A DNA stretch of 41,312 nucleotides from Bacteroidales bacterium (GCA_015060865.1 SUXS01000012.1:1-41312), one strand, 5' to 3'. Counted from the stretch's first letter, positions 1 to 8,304 are shown. Notes: a model not told the origin generated them from the letters alone. Translations and numbers: made by a program.

Positions 1-974
1 CGTTACATCGTTATCGCAATCTGTTCCGTGTATGGAATACAGACCATGTTTGGAACGAAATAGATGATAAATCATTCCTTCGAAATCTTGGTGGATACAT
101 TGTGAACCGGGAAGAAGGAAAAGAAGGGTTATCACTGGCTGGATTGATGATGTTCGGTAAGGGACTACCTATCAGGGAACGCTTTGGCAACTTCCGTATG
201 GACTATCTGAATTTCTGCAATCTTATTGGAGAAGAACGTTATAGTGATCGCCTTACCTACGACGGACGTTGGGAGAATAACCTTTATCAGTTCTTCAGTA
301 TAGTATTGCCTAAAATGACATTTGACCTTCCAAGACCTTTCCGCATGGAGGGTATGCAACGAGTAGATGACACCCCACAACATAAGGCTGTCCGTGAAGC
401 TTTCACGAATGCTATCATCCATGCTGATTTAATGATGGATGCTGGTATCTTGCGAATTGAAAAGCATGACGACAAACTTTGCTTCCGTAATCCTGGGTTA
501 TTGCGTTTGCCATTGGAGCAGATTTATGAAGGTGGTAATTCAAAAGCTCGTAACCCACGTATTCAAAACATGCTCCGCATGGTGGGATTCGGAGAAAACA
601 TTGGTTCCGGCTTCCCTCAAATCATTGCAGCATGGAAAGAAACCAAATGGGGCGAACCTGAGCTGAAGAATAAGATTGAATTGGATGAGGTGGAATTGAT
701 ATTACCTTTAGGTCAGGAACAAAGCGGCAATTCTTTTAGGTCAAATAATGACCGAAAAGATGACCAAAAGGAACTAACTGAACGTCAAGAGATTATCATT
801 AACTTGATAAAAGAGAACGACCGAATTACCATTGCTGATATGACCGAAAAGGTTAAAGTGTCGGAGAAAACTATTCGACGAGAACTTTCTGCTCTTTACG
901 AAAAAGGAATCTTGAAACGTGAAGGTGGACGCAAAGATGGTAGATGGATTATAACAAAAATAAAACTCATTTAA
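1..974 (+). CDS. AlbA_2/HATPase_c_4-type ATP-binding regulator, C-terminal part (5' end outside window)
   Basis: The reading frame is open from the first bases, so the gene starts left of the window; the GTG at 102 is an internal codon, not a convincing start. The visible part has a GHKL-type ATPase segment: an N-box-like stretch EAFTNAIIHADL (nt 396-431), then an NPG motif and a GENIGSGFPQI glycine motif, as in the family annotated as RecG-like or putative transcriptional regulators (HATPase_c_4, usually preceded by an AlbA_2 domain). The last ~65 residues (nt ~774-960, from LTERQEIIINLIKEN through the EKTIRRELSALYEKG helix) form a winged helix typical of DNA-binding regulators. Base composition is ordinary, unlike the A+T-rich operon that follows. 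Such proteins are common in accessory and defence regions; the target is unknown. Family assignment is fairly secure, function is not. Confidence 0.75.
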   Translation, partial: LHRYRNLFRVWNTDHVWNEIDDKSFLRNLGGYIVNREEGKEGLSLAGLMMFGKGLPIRERFGNFRMDYLNFCNLIGEERYSDRLTYDGRWENNLYQFFSIVLPKMTFDLPRPFRMEGMQRVDDTPQHKAVREAFTNAIIHADLMMDAGILRIEKHDDKLCFRNPGLLRLPLEQIYEGGNSKARNPRIQNMLRMVGFGENIGSGFPQIIAAWKETKWGEPELKNKIELDEVELILPLGQEQSGNSFRSNNDRKDDQKELTERQEIIINLIKENDRITIADMTEKVKVSEKTIRRELSALYEKGILKREGGRKDGRWIITKIKLI

Positions 975-1093
975 CATATACTATTTCACAAATTTCAAAA
1001 ATAAATATTTGGAAATAACTATAACACTTTCACTATCATCATCAGACTTTATAACATAAAAGAAAAAAATAGTTTACTCTTAAAAATGTAAGA

Positions 1094-4000
1094 ATGAGCA
1101 TGAGTTCAAATATTGATATAAAGAAGACAAAAAAAATACTACTGCTGATAAAAGATACATCTATCTCCAAAATCACAGTTTTAAAAAAGACTCTTCAGTC
1201 TTGTAATTATCATGAACTTGAGTATTTATATGAAAAAACGCCCAATATATATAAAGGATTATTTTCATTATCGTATTTGAAAAGAAAAGATTATTCACAG
1301 CTATTCAAAAATAACATTCAGCCTGATTCCGAAATAATAGATTATATCGGAAAAATTACGTTCGTTCTAAAACATCATTATAAAGATATTAATTCATATA
1401 TAGAAAAAAGATTCAATATTGATAGGTTGGTTCTATCAGGCGAATATGAGAAGGCTAATTTATTGATTGATTCTATTAATAAGGAAATAAGTTATTCATA
1501 TTGGGCTGCAGCATATAGAATTAAAATAGATAGAATACATAAAGGCAATAAGACCGCTGTAGAAACCCATAACAATATATTCTATAAAAATGACCATTAT
1601 CTATTTAGAAAATATTGCAATGCAGCATATTATACTAGTTCTTTAGATTTTTCAGAAGAGATATATGATAAAGTTTATTTTAGTGAAGATGATGATTTTT
1701 TTAAAAAAATAAACAATATTATTAAATCACATTTTTTTGCATTTGAAGGTATTGGAGAAGGGAGTTGGGTGAATGCAGATATGAGTTCATCCATAATTGA
1801 TTTGTATAATCATTTCTTAAATATACTTTCGACATTGTCTAAAGAAACAATCTCAAAAAATGAATTTAGAGAATATATGAAAATTATCTCTGAGATAATA
1901 GATGAACCATACATATTTAAACTCTGCAATTTATGGGGTATTATAACTAAAAAAATATATAATTCAAATGACAACCGTATAGCAATATTGAATTCATATT
2001 TTGCTCAAGATTATCAAAAAGTTATTGATTTATCTATTGATTATCTATCTCTAAATGAGTCAGATGTAGAAATTTTCATAACTTACACAAAGAGTCTTAT
2101 CCTATTAGGAAAAAAAACTCTAGAATATAATAATGACGGAACTCTTCTTGAAAAAATAAAATATCATATAACAAAGGTTTTTGAACAAGATAAAGAAAAA
2201 GTATATCATTTACGAAAATTAATGGGAATATGCAGAGCATTTTATCATATACCAGAAATAAGATATCTATTTTCCATATTAAAAGGGATTGAGTCAAATG
2301 ACATCCTCAACATGTGGTCAAATTGTTGGAAATATTCCCAATATCAGAATATTTATGACATAGTCTATTATGACAAAAGAGAAGAAAAAATAAACTATTT
2401 GCTTTCGATAGGAATTAATGAACTTGAAATACAAAACCTGAATACGGAAACTGCAATTGGAAAAGATTGTTTTGAGCTGTCTTTAGGCTTTAACAGCAAT
2501 GGTTCAAAAGTGTCTTTGCTATCCGAAAAACTTACAGAAAAAAGTTTAATCCCTTATTTAAACGATGCAGCTGTAAGATATTGTTTTGAATCCTATATAC
2601 AAAGTAATGACACTAATAATGCTGTTTCTTTTTATGTCAATTATATTCTTTATAATGAATCTTTAACATTTAAGCCCAAAGACTCACACATAAAAATAAT
2701 ACTTGAAGAATATGATAACCTAATAGACATTGACGCCTTGGATTTTGCTATATTCATGTATTTTGTCAATGTTGATGATGACACATTATATTTAGCATAT
2801 AAGAAATCACTAAAAATACTTGGTGTAGAAAGAGCATCAGAAATCAAAATCGAAGGGAAAAAGAAAATAGATTTTTTCCTTTCGCATATTGCTACTCCCA
2901 AAATTATAACACTTCACGTACTAAAATTCAAATCTGTAGAACAAGTTTTACAAGAAAGGTTAAAGATATGTACAAATTTGAATAATTATTATGATAAAAA
3001 ACAATTTACAGACGAGATAGCAGGTATAGTAAGAGATTTAAAGATGCTTGAGTTAAACAACAAGATTGATGATAATAAAATCTATGTTGATGTTCAATCA
3101 ATAAAAGAATCCGAATTGACAGAAGCAAAAGCAATATATAAGATGTATGAGCAATCAGCATTAGATGAAAATGTACTACAAGATACTATAGGTCAGATTG
3201 TAGAGTCTTTAAAAATGTTAGGCATGAGCATTGACATTCTAGTCACAAGTCATGATAAAAATTCTGATAAATTAGAATATCAATATGAGACATTAAAACG
3301 TATGTTTATTTATGTTCGTGACCAATTTTTGTTTAATCCGAAATCAGGTCTCGACAATTATTTAAGTACTCGAATAAGACATGGCACATTAATTAATCAA
3401 TTAAGAAATCATTATGAAATAGACAATTTAATTACGAATATTACCAATGGTAAATATATTAGCAATAAATATTGGTTAGATTACATGTCTAATGTATCTA
3501 ACTCATCAACTTTAAGTACATGTGACAATTTCTTTAAAAAGTTTGCAGAGAATACTGATAATTTAATTTTTGAAATAAAAGAAGAATATGTTCAAGTAAG
3601 TACAGAATCTAATAAAACAAAAATAAATGCATGTTTTAATTATAATATAGAATATTTCAGTCCTGAAATAAAAAAGTTACAAAAAAGGACTGAACTTAAC
3701 TCTTATGATGCTATGCTTTCAGAAATGATTAATTTATTATGGAGTCATACGGATAAATGCTTAGAAGATGTCAAGAATAAGCTTCAAGAAACTAAACAAA
3801 AAATGCTAGATCAATTACATGATTTGGAAAAGAATATCATTACCATAACAAACTTACCAAATCAAGTAAAAAATATGTTTCATGATACAATTGTTAAGTG
3901 CTCAGGTGAAATACAAGATGATATTCAAGTTGTTACTCGTTGGTTTAATAGAGGAAGTTCCGTCAATTTTGATTTTACAATACAGCAAGTCATAGATACC

Positions 4001-4459
4001 TGTATTAGCTATATAAATAATAATAGTAAATATACATTAAAGACAAAAATTGAATGTCAAAGTACAACAAGTATACAAGGTAAATATTTTAGCACTCTTT
4101 ATGATATGTTCCATGATATAATGAATAATGTTATGTATTATGAAAGAAATAAAGGATTACATAATACTTGCTCTATAGAAGTATTGGAAATTAATAATAT
4201 ACTTAATATTCGAGTAAGCAACCCTATTGATATTAGTGAAGAAGGTACCATTAAAAATAAAGTAAAGGAAATAAACAATAATCTTGAAACGCTTCTTAGA
4301 GGAGGTAAATCTAGAGTTGAAGGTAATTCTGGTTGTATTAAGATATTCAACGCAGTTCATAATCATTTAGGATCAAATAAGAATGATTATATTAACTCTG
4401 TCGAGAACGGTAATTTTATAGTAAAAATTTATATTGATTTAATAGCATTAAAAGCATGA
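1094..4459 (+). CDS. dtcA: Large sensor histidine-kinase-like protein, DtcA-like (Detocs anti-phage system)
   Basis: A 1121-aa protein. Roughly residues 1-700 look almost wholly helical and rich in Lys, Asn, Ile and Tyr, fitting a TPR-like sensing region, although individual repeats are not clear by eye. A probable phospho-acceptor motif RIRHGTLINQLR places the histidine at residue 763. Coiled-coil-like helices follow (about 870-930), then a GHKL ATPase: N-box around FHDIMNNVMYY (1006-1016, Asn1011/Asn1012) and glycine box RVEGNSGCI (1074-1082). The usual DxGxG box is replaced by VSNPID. The stop overlaps the next start (ATGA), so the three genes are translationally coupled. Known of the family: in Detocs, DtcA is a TPR-histidine kinase that senses infection and passes phosphate to the receiver domains of DtcB and DtcC. 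Identification rests on domain content and operon order. Low G+C suggests transfer. ATG at 1100 is an alternative start. Confidence 0.8.
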   Translation: MSMSSNIDIKKTKKILLLIKDTSISKITVLKKTLQSCNYHELEYLYEKTPNIYKGLFSLSYLKRKDYSQLFKNNIQPDSEIIDYIGKITFVLKHHYKDINSYIEKRFNIDRLVLSGEYEKANLLIDSINKEISYSYWAAAYRIKIDRIHKGNKTAVETHNNIFYKNDHYLFRKYCNAAYYTSSLDFSEEIYDKVYFSEDDDFFKKINNIIKSHFFAFEGIGEGSWVNADMSSSIIDLYNHFLNILSTLSKETISKNEFREYMKIISEIIDEPYIFKLCNLWGIITKKIYNSNDNRIAILNSYFAQDYQKVIDLSIDYLSLNESDVEIFITYTKSLILLGKKTLEYNNDGTLLEKIKYHITKVFEQDKEKVYHLRKLMGICRAFYHIPEIRYLFSILKGIESNDILNMWSNCWKYSQYQNIYDIVYYDKREEKINYLLSIGINELEIQNLNTETAIGKDCFELSLGFNSNGSKVSLLSEKLTEKSLIPYLNDAAVRYCFESYIQSNDTNNAVSFYVNYILYNESLTFKPKDSHIKIILEEYDNLIDIDALDFAIFMYFVNVDDDTLYLAYKKSLKILGVERASEIKIEGKKKIDFFLSHIATPKIITLHVLKFKSVEQVLQERLKICTNLNNYYDKKQFTDEIAGIVRDLKMLELNNKIDDNKIYVDVQSIKESELTEAKAIYKMYEQSALDENVLQDTIGQIVESLKMLGMSIDILVTSHDKNSDKLEYQYETLKRMFIYVRDQFLFNPKSGLDNYLSTRIRHGTLINQLRNHYEIDNLITNITNGKYISNKYWLDYMSNVSNSSTLSTCDNFFKKFAENTDNLIFEIKEEYVQVSTESNKTKINACFNYNIEYFSPEIKKLQKRTELNSYDAMLSEMINLLWSHTDKCLEDVKNKLQETKQKMLDQLHDLEKNIITITNLPNQVKNMFHDTIVKCSGEIQDDIQVVTRWFNRGSSVNFDFTIQQVIDTCISYINNNSKYTLKTKIECQSTTSIQGKYFSTLYDMFHDIMNNVMYYERNKGLHNTCSIEVLEINNILNIRVSNPIDISEEGTIKNKVKEINNNLETLLRGGKSRVEGNSGCIKIFNAVHNHLGSNKNDYINSVENGNFIVKIYIDLIALKA

Positions 4460-4905
4460 ATATTTTAATAGTTGAAGATGATGATAAGAAAAGAGGAAGT
4501 GTACTATCTTATCTTCATCAGGAATTTGATGGATTAAAAATAGATGAAGGTTACTCAGTTGAAAGTGGGGTGCAGAAAGCTGTTGACAACCAATATGATT
4601 TAATCATTTTGGATATGACTATACCCAATTTTGATAAGACAGATGGCAAAAACGGTGGAAATTCATATAAAAATGGTGGAGAAATCATTGTAAGAGAATT
4701 AATAGATGAAGACATAGAATTTAGGTGTATGGTTCTTACCCAATATGAAACTTTTAACAACGAAACAATAGACCAAATAAGTAACCGCATTAAACAAAAA
4801 TGTGGAAACAATTATCTTGGATATGTAAAATATAGTACGCTTAATAATGAATGGAAAGATCAAATAAAAAAAATAATTGCATATGTTAAGAATATTATTG
4901 ATTGA
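4456..4905 (+). CDS. dtcB: Stand-alone response-regulator receiver protein, DtcB-like
   Basis: A 149-aa single receiver domain. The acidic pocket is in MNILIVEDDDKK (Asp8-Asp10), the phospho-acceptor is Asp53 in DLIILDMTIP, the switch Thr is in MVLTQYE and the conserved Lys in LGYVKYS. There is no output domain. Its start overlaps the stop of the sensor gene (ATGA) and its end overlaps the effector gene. In the described Detocs system DtcB acts as a phosphate sink that absorbs spurious phosphoryl groups from DtcA and prevents self-toxicity; that role here is inferred from position and architecture. There is an unusual Asn/Gly-rich insertion after the phospho-acceptor Asp (NFDKTDGKNGGNSYKNGG), longer than the loop of typical CheY-like proteins. 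Confidence 0.8.
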   Translation: MNILIVEDDDKKRGSVLSYLHQEFDGLKIDEGYSVESGVQKAVDNQYDLIILDMTIPNFDKTDGKNGGNSYKNGGEIIVRELIDEDIEFRCMVLTQYETFNNETIDQISNRIKQKCGNNYLGYVKYSTLNNEWKDQIKKIIAYVKNIID

Positions 4906-6124
4906 TGATGCTCATGAGAAAATAAAGAGATATTTAGAGCTATTAGGTGAATATACAGAAATTTCACTAGATTTAATTGACACTGCGGCTTCTATAGAAG
5001 AAGCTCAAACGAAATTGTCATCCAAACAATACGATCTTGCAATTCTAGATTTGTATTTACCATTAAGATATGGTGACGATCCAAACCCGGAGAATGCAAT
5101 ACGATTATTAAAAGAATTACAAGATGAAACAGAATTAAAAATGCCATATAACATTGTAGGTATAACAAGATGGAAAGATGCAGACCCCAAGTATAAAGAG
5201 TTCTTTGATTCATTGTTACTTGCTTATATCGTGTATGAAGATGGAAAGGAAGATTGGAAGAAAAAATTGAGAAATAAAGTAGATTTTCTATTAAAAGCTC
5301 AAAGAAGTGTCCAGCTACAAGACTTTTATAATTATGATGTAGCTATTATAAATGCATTACAAACCGAAAATCTGCACATATTGAGAGTATTCGGTAAAGA
5401 AGGATGGAATGAAGAAAGAATTCCGGCTGATATGTCAACAACATATTATACAAAAACGATAAAATTAAAAAATGAGAAAACCATACGTATTGTTACTTGC
5501 TATGCACTACAAATGGCTAGCACAGCATCTGCTGTACTAGCTACTAAACTTATTTATAATTTCAGACCTAAATACCTTTTTATGACCGGCATTGCTGCAG
5601 GTGTTGATAGAGAAGAAGTTCATCTTGGAGACATATTAGTGGCTAGTAAAGTCTGGGATGGAGCTAGTGGAAAGATAAAAACTAATGGTGAAGGAATTGA
5701 TTTATTTATGCCTGATTTCCACGAACTACCTCTTGATACAGATATGCAAGCTATTATAAAACGATTATCTGTTAATAAGACATTACTCAACAGTATCGAA
5801 GAGTCATATGAAAATGCAAAGCCTCAGTCAAGACTAAATTTACACTTAGGTCCTATTGCTTCTGTTCCTGCTGTTTTGTCAAGTAGCCAAGAAGTTCAAA
5901 AAATTAAAGAACATTGTCGTAAACTACTAGGAGTAGAAATGGAAGGTTATGGTGTTTTTTATGCTGCACATAACACTGCAAGACCAAGACCTAAATATGT
6001 TGTCTTAATCAAATCAGTATCAGATTATGCGGATCCTGACAAATCTGACAACTATCAAGATTATTGTATGCATACCTCAGCAATGCTTGCAAAACATTTA
6101 ATTGAAGAAGAACTAATGTATTAA
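4883..6124 (+). CDS. dtcC: Receiver domain fused to nucleoside-phosphorylase-family domain, DtcC-like effector (predicted ATP nucleosidase)
   Basis: The start is placed at ATG 4883 (MLRILLIDD), 23 nt inside dtcB; a TTG at 4877 is possible but less likely. The protein is 414 aa. The N-terminal receiver domain (1 to ~130) has Asp8/Asp9 and phospho-acceptor Asp56 in LAILDLYLP. From about residue 150 to the end lies a PNP/MTA-SAH-nucleosidase-like domain: TGIAAG (Thr235-Gly240) followed by HLGDILVASKVWD, the nucleoside-binding motif GVEMEG (Glu352, Glu354), and SVSDYAD with the probable catalytic Asp381. This receiver-PNP fusion is the hallmark of DtcC, which when phosphorylated cleaves the N-glycosidic bond of ATP and depletes nucleotides during phage infection. 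Substrate specificity cannot be read from sequence alone. Composition is A+T-rich like its two partners. Confidence 0.82.
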   Translation: MLRILLIDDAHEKIKRYLELLGEYTEISLDLIDTAASIEEAQTKLSSKQYDLAILDLYLPLRYGDDPNPENAIRLLKELQDETELKMPYNIVGITRWKDADPKYKEFFDSLLLAYIVYEDGKEDWKKKLRNKVDFLLKAQRSVQLQDFYNYDVAIINALQTENLHILRVFGKEGWNEERIPADMSTTYYTKTIKLKNEKTIRIVTCYALQMASTASAVLATKLIYNFRPKYLFMTGIAAGVDREEVHLGDILVASKVWDGASGKIKTNGEGIDLFMPDFHELPLDTDMQAIIKRLSVNKTLLNSIEESYENAKPQSRLNLHLGPIASVPAVLSSSQEVQKIKEHCRKLLGVEMEGYGVFYAAHNTARPRPKYVVLIKSVSDYADPDKSDNYQDYCMHTSAMLAKHLIEEELMY

Positions 6125-6450
6125 GATAACCGGTCATAAAGCCTCACGACTGAAACAACAGCCTTATATAATGTACAAACATAAAAATTATAACTTTATA
6201 ACAAAGAAATATAAATAAACGAATAAACAGAAAACTCATAAACATTAAGATTGTCTAGAACATCTTCAAATGTATTTAGATACATTAATTATTTCATATC
6301 TGTACCATAAAGAATGAAAGTTTCTAATAATCAACAGTGTTTATTTTCGAGGAAGTGAAGTAATCCACATCGTCAGATAAACAGAAGAATAGCGTGTAGC
6401 TCACTGAGAGTTGCACGCTATTTCTTTTTACTGAAATTTATAAATGGATA
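6125..6450. other. A+T-rich intergenic stretch downstream of the Detocs-type operon
   Basis: No convincing gene is seen in these ~326 nt. Composition stays A+T-rich until the terminator at 6388-6427 and then changes abruptly at about 6450 to the normal composition of the flanking DNA, so this is the apparent right border of the A+T-rich insert. Confidence 0.6.
6388..6427 (+). terminator. Rho-independent terminator of the Detocs-type operon
   Basis: A 15-bp stem with a few G-U pairs (AATAGCGTGTAGCTC pairing with GAGTTGCACGCTATT) around an ACTGA loop, followed by TTCTTTTT. It lies ~265 nt downstream of the dtcC stop. Confidence 0.8.
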
Positions 6451-6771
6451 TTACCGATTGAGCACGAGAGCGAGCACCTCGCTCATCCGCTCGGCAGGGA
6501 TATGGTCTATGTCCACCAGGCTCAGCCCCGTAAGCGCCACGATGTGCTGTTGCCGTCTGCCGCCCTCGAAGAGGGCAGCCACGCCAAAGCTCGTCATCAT
6601 CTTCTTGTATCTGCTGGCACCCTGATTGTCGCCCGTGGAGCGGGCATAGCGGTGCTTCTCGGTAAGGTCGCGCACCGACTGGTCCGTGCGCATCATCGTC
6701 ACCAGCTCCTCGAGGGTGACAGGTCGCGGCTGCGTATCGTGCACACCGCGGAAAAGGCTTAATTGTTGCAT
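6451..6771 (-). pseudogene. VirE N-terminal-domain (BT4734-like) protein fragment
   Basis: A 106-aa ORF that resembles only the beginning of the VirE_N / BT4734-like proteins common in Bacteroidales mobile elements: VTLEELVTMMRTD, LTEKHRYARSTGD and LTGLSLVDIDHIP all fall where that domain has them. Family members are several hundred residues long and continue into primase/helicase-like regions; here the frame stops after SEVLALVLNR, so it is probably a decayed remnant. G+C content is clearly higher than in the Detocs-type operon it abuts. The truncation point coincides with the composition boundary at ~6450, suggesting that this gene was cut when the A+T-rich block arrived or by a later deletion. 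Recognition of the domain is by remembered consensus. Confidence 0.6.
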
Positions 6772-6953
6772 TGGTTTATTTGTTTAGTGTGTAGAGTGTA
6801 GTGTTTAGCGCCAAAAGCTAACAGCTTACGAAAAAAAACAAAAGCTTCAGCTTTTCTGCATCACCCTTTATACCTTGCAAAGTAACCCAATCTGCCGTAC
6901 GCAACCAAGAAAATAACCCGCGGGTTACAAATGGGTTATAAATTGAGTGAAGA

Positions 6954-6985
6954 TTTGGAGGTATCAAAAACAATTCCTATATTTG
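6954..6985 (+). promoter_or_regulatory. Bacteroidetes-type promoter for the DUF4160/DUF2442 pair
   Basis: A -33 TTTG at 6954-6957, a 20-nt spacer and a -7 TATATTTG at 6978-6985 match the Bacteroidetes consensus exactly. The ATG of the downstream gene is 30 nt further on. Confidence 0.7.
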
Positions 6986-7015
6986 CAACGTAATAATGAT
7001 AAAATGTAGAGACTT

Positions 7016-7255
7016 ATGCCTGAAGTATTCCGATTTTTTGGTTTCTCATTCTTCTTTTATAGCAGGGAGCACGAGCCCATCCATGTACATGTGGAGGGGA
7101 ATGGCGGAATGGCCAAGTATGACTGGGATGGCAACGAGTTTGTGCTGCGGGAGAAGATGAACATCAAAGCCAACGACATGAAAAAGATAAAGGCCGTCAT
7201 CGATGAAAATGCCGACCTTATCATAAAGCACTGGAACACCCACTTTAACCATTAA
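7016..7255 (+). CDS. DUF4160 domain protein (possible toxin-antitoxin partner)
   Basis: A 79-aa protein with the typical DUF4160 pattern: an opening PEVFRFFGFSFFFYSREHEPIHVHVE, with the HEPIHVHV core near residues 24-31, a middle WDG segment, and a basic helical end (MKKIKAVIDENADLIIKHW). DUF4160 genes are very often next to DUF2442 genes, as here (6-nt gap), and the pair is widely regarded as toxin-antitoxin-like, though the biochemical activity is not established to my knowledge. A strong promoter lies directly upstream. Full length for the family; start ATG at 7016 is the only sensible choice. Confidence 0.8.
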   Translation: MPEVFRFFGFSFFFYSREHEPIHVHVEGNGGMAKYDWDGNEFVLREKMNIKANDMKKIKAVIDENADLIIKHWNTHFNH

Positions 7256-7261
7256 GAATCT

Positions 7262-7669
7262 ATGAAGATAACAGAAATATGGTTCACTGCCGACCACATA
7301 TATGGCAGAGATGAGGAGGGTAAGGAATACCGTCAGTCGCTCCTTTGGTATCCCAAGTTACGTGCTGCATCCGATGCCGAGCGTGCAGAATACACTTTCG
7401 GCTTTGGAGGCATACACTGGCGTGGACTTGACGAGGATATCAGTTTCGAAAGTTTTGCCTACGAGGACAGCGAGCCGTCTCCCATGCAACGCTTCTTCCT
7501 TACCCACAAGGAAATCAATGTGGCTGAGATGGCCCGACTTATCGGCATTAACCCCACGCTGTTGCGTAACTATATCAACGGATTCAAGAAACCCTCCCCC
7601 GAACGCGAGAAGGAAATCCTCACATACATCCACAAGTTGGGTCGCGAGATGATGGCCGCCAGCTTCTAA
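7262..7669 (+). CDS. DUF2442 protein with C-terminal helix-turn-helix (possible antitoxin)
   Basis: A 135-aa protein. The first ~80 residues fit DUF2442 (MKITEIWFTADHIYGRDEEG, then SLLWYPKLRAASDAER and GGIHWRGLDEDISFESF). The rest carries a helix-turn-helix-like segment, NVAEMARLIGINPTLLRNYINGFKKPS (about residues 89-115), of the Cro/XRE-like type. This suggests that the second gene is the DNA-binding, autoregulating antitoxin of a DUF4160/DUF2442 module, by analogy with type II systems; that is inference. The gene follows the DUF4160 gene by 6 nt and must be co-transcribed. It converges on, and overlaps by 4 nt, the opposite-strand ORF that ends at 7666. Confidence 0.75.
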   Translation: MKITEIWFTADHIYGRDEEGKEYRQSLLWYPKLRAASDAERAEYTFGFGGIHWRGLDEDISFESFAYEDSEPSPMQRFFLTHKEINVAEMARLIGINPTLLRNYINGFKKPSPEREKEILTYIHKLGREMMAASF

Positions 7670-8148
7670 CCACCCACCATCTTCCCCATCCACTCCACCG
7701 TCTCCCTCATCAGCCGGAAGCGTTCGGGTGAGCCGTGGTAGAGTGCATCGTAGCGCCAGTCACAGACGGGCTCCATGTAGCGTGTCTGCGACAGCTGTTT
7801 CATCGTGCTCTCCGTACATGGCACGCGCAGCCCTTCGGGGAAGAGCTGCGCGATACAGGCCACAAATTCGCGGTACCCGTCAGGGAAGCCGCACTGCCGC
7901 ACCAATACATGATATACCGCCCACCACTGGTACCTGTGCCGCATCAGGTAGCGCCCGTCGGGGGCTTTGCACTCCATTAGCCTTTCCAACGAAGACGATA
8001 ACGTTGACGTTAAAGACTTCGTCTTAGACTCTTGGCTGCTCTCGCTGAGAAATCGCAACCTTGCTTGCATTTCGCTCGTTTGCGCAAGCGCTGACTGCCT
8101 ACACAGCGGAACCAAGTTATCGTTAACTTCATCGTTGATTTTCCACAA
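7666..8148 (-). CDS. Hypothetical protein, unrecognised; start uncertain, possibly a 5'-truncated gene
   Basis: The frame is open for 160 codons, but the only start that gives full length is a TTG at 8148 inside a hairpin; ATG codons at 8070 and 7977 are alternatives. From about residue 58 the protein looks real (MECKAPDGRYLMRHRYQWWA, CGFPDGYREFVACIAQLFPEG, then an aromatic-rich end), like small helical proteins found beside VirE/BT4734-type genes in Bacteroidales elements, but I do not recognise a named family. Residues 1-57 are Ser/Thr/Gln-rich and low in complexity, and may be read-in from non-coding sequence. The gene overlaps the DUF2442 stop by 4 nt, tail to tail. Confidence 0.45.
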   Translation of the reverse strand: MWKINDEVNDNLVPLCRQSALAQTSEMQARLRFLSESSQESKTKSLTSTLSSSLERLMECKAPDGRYLMRHRYQWWAVYHVLVRQCGFPDGYREFVACIAQLFPEGLRVPCTESTMKQLSQTRYMEPVCDWRYDALYHGSPERFRLMRETVEWMGKMVGG

Positions 8149-8158
8149 CGGGAAAATC
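8137..8158 (+). terminator. Hairpin followed by T-rich tract, possible terminator
   Basis: GATTTTCC pairs with GGAAAATC around a 6-nt loop, followed by TTTTCTTCAA and a run of T. It could end plus-strand transcripts coming from the DUF4160/DUF2442 pair. It also covers the doubtful TTG start of the opposite-strand ORF. Confidence 0.45.
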
Positions 8159-8273
8159 TTTTCTTCAATTTTTTTTCACTCTGCCACACAGCAGTGCCAG
8201 TTCATGTTCCAACGCATCTACGCGCTGAATCAAATCTTTGATTTGTTGTTTCATAAACATTAAGAATAAATAA

Positions 8274-8304
8274 GAATCCCCGCACTTCTAATGTGTGGGG
8301 ATTC
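8274..8304 (-). terminator. Terminator hairpin of the cobalamin operon
   Basis: A 12-bp nearly perfect stem (GAATCCCCGCAC with GTGTGGGGATTC, one G-U pair) and a 7-nt loop. On the minus strand it is followed by TTATTTATTCTTAA, and it lies ~130 nt after the stop of the last gene of the operon. Confidence 0.65.

Noticed and set aside
102..104. GTG at 102 as start of the first gene
   Set aside because: The frame is open back to base 3 and the upstream codons encode a plausible continuation (LHRYRNLFRVWNTDHVW), so the gene is cut by the window edge.
7981..8160. CRISPR-like or array-like repeat
   Set aside because: Several short inverted and direct words occur here, but there is no regular repeat-spacer periodicity.
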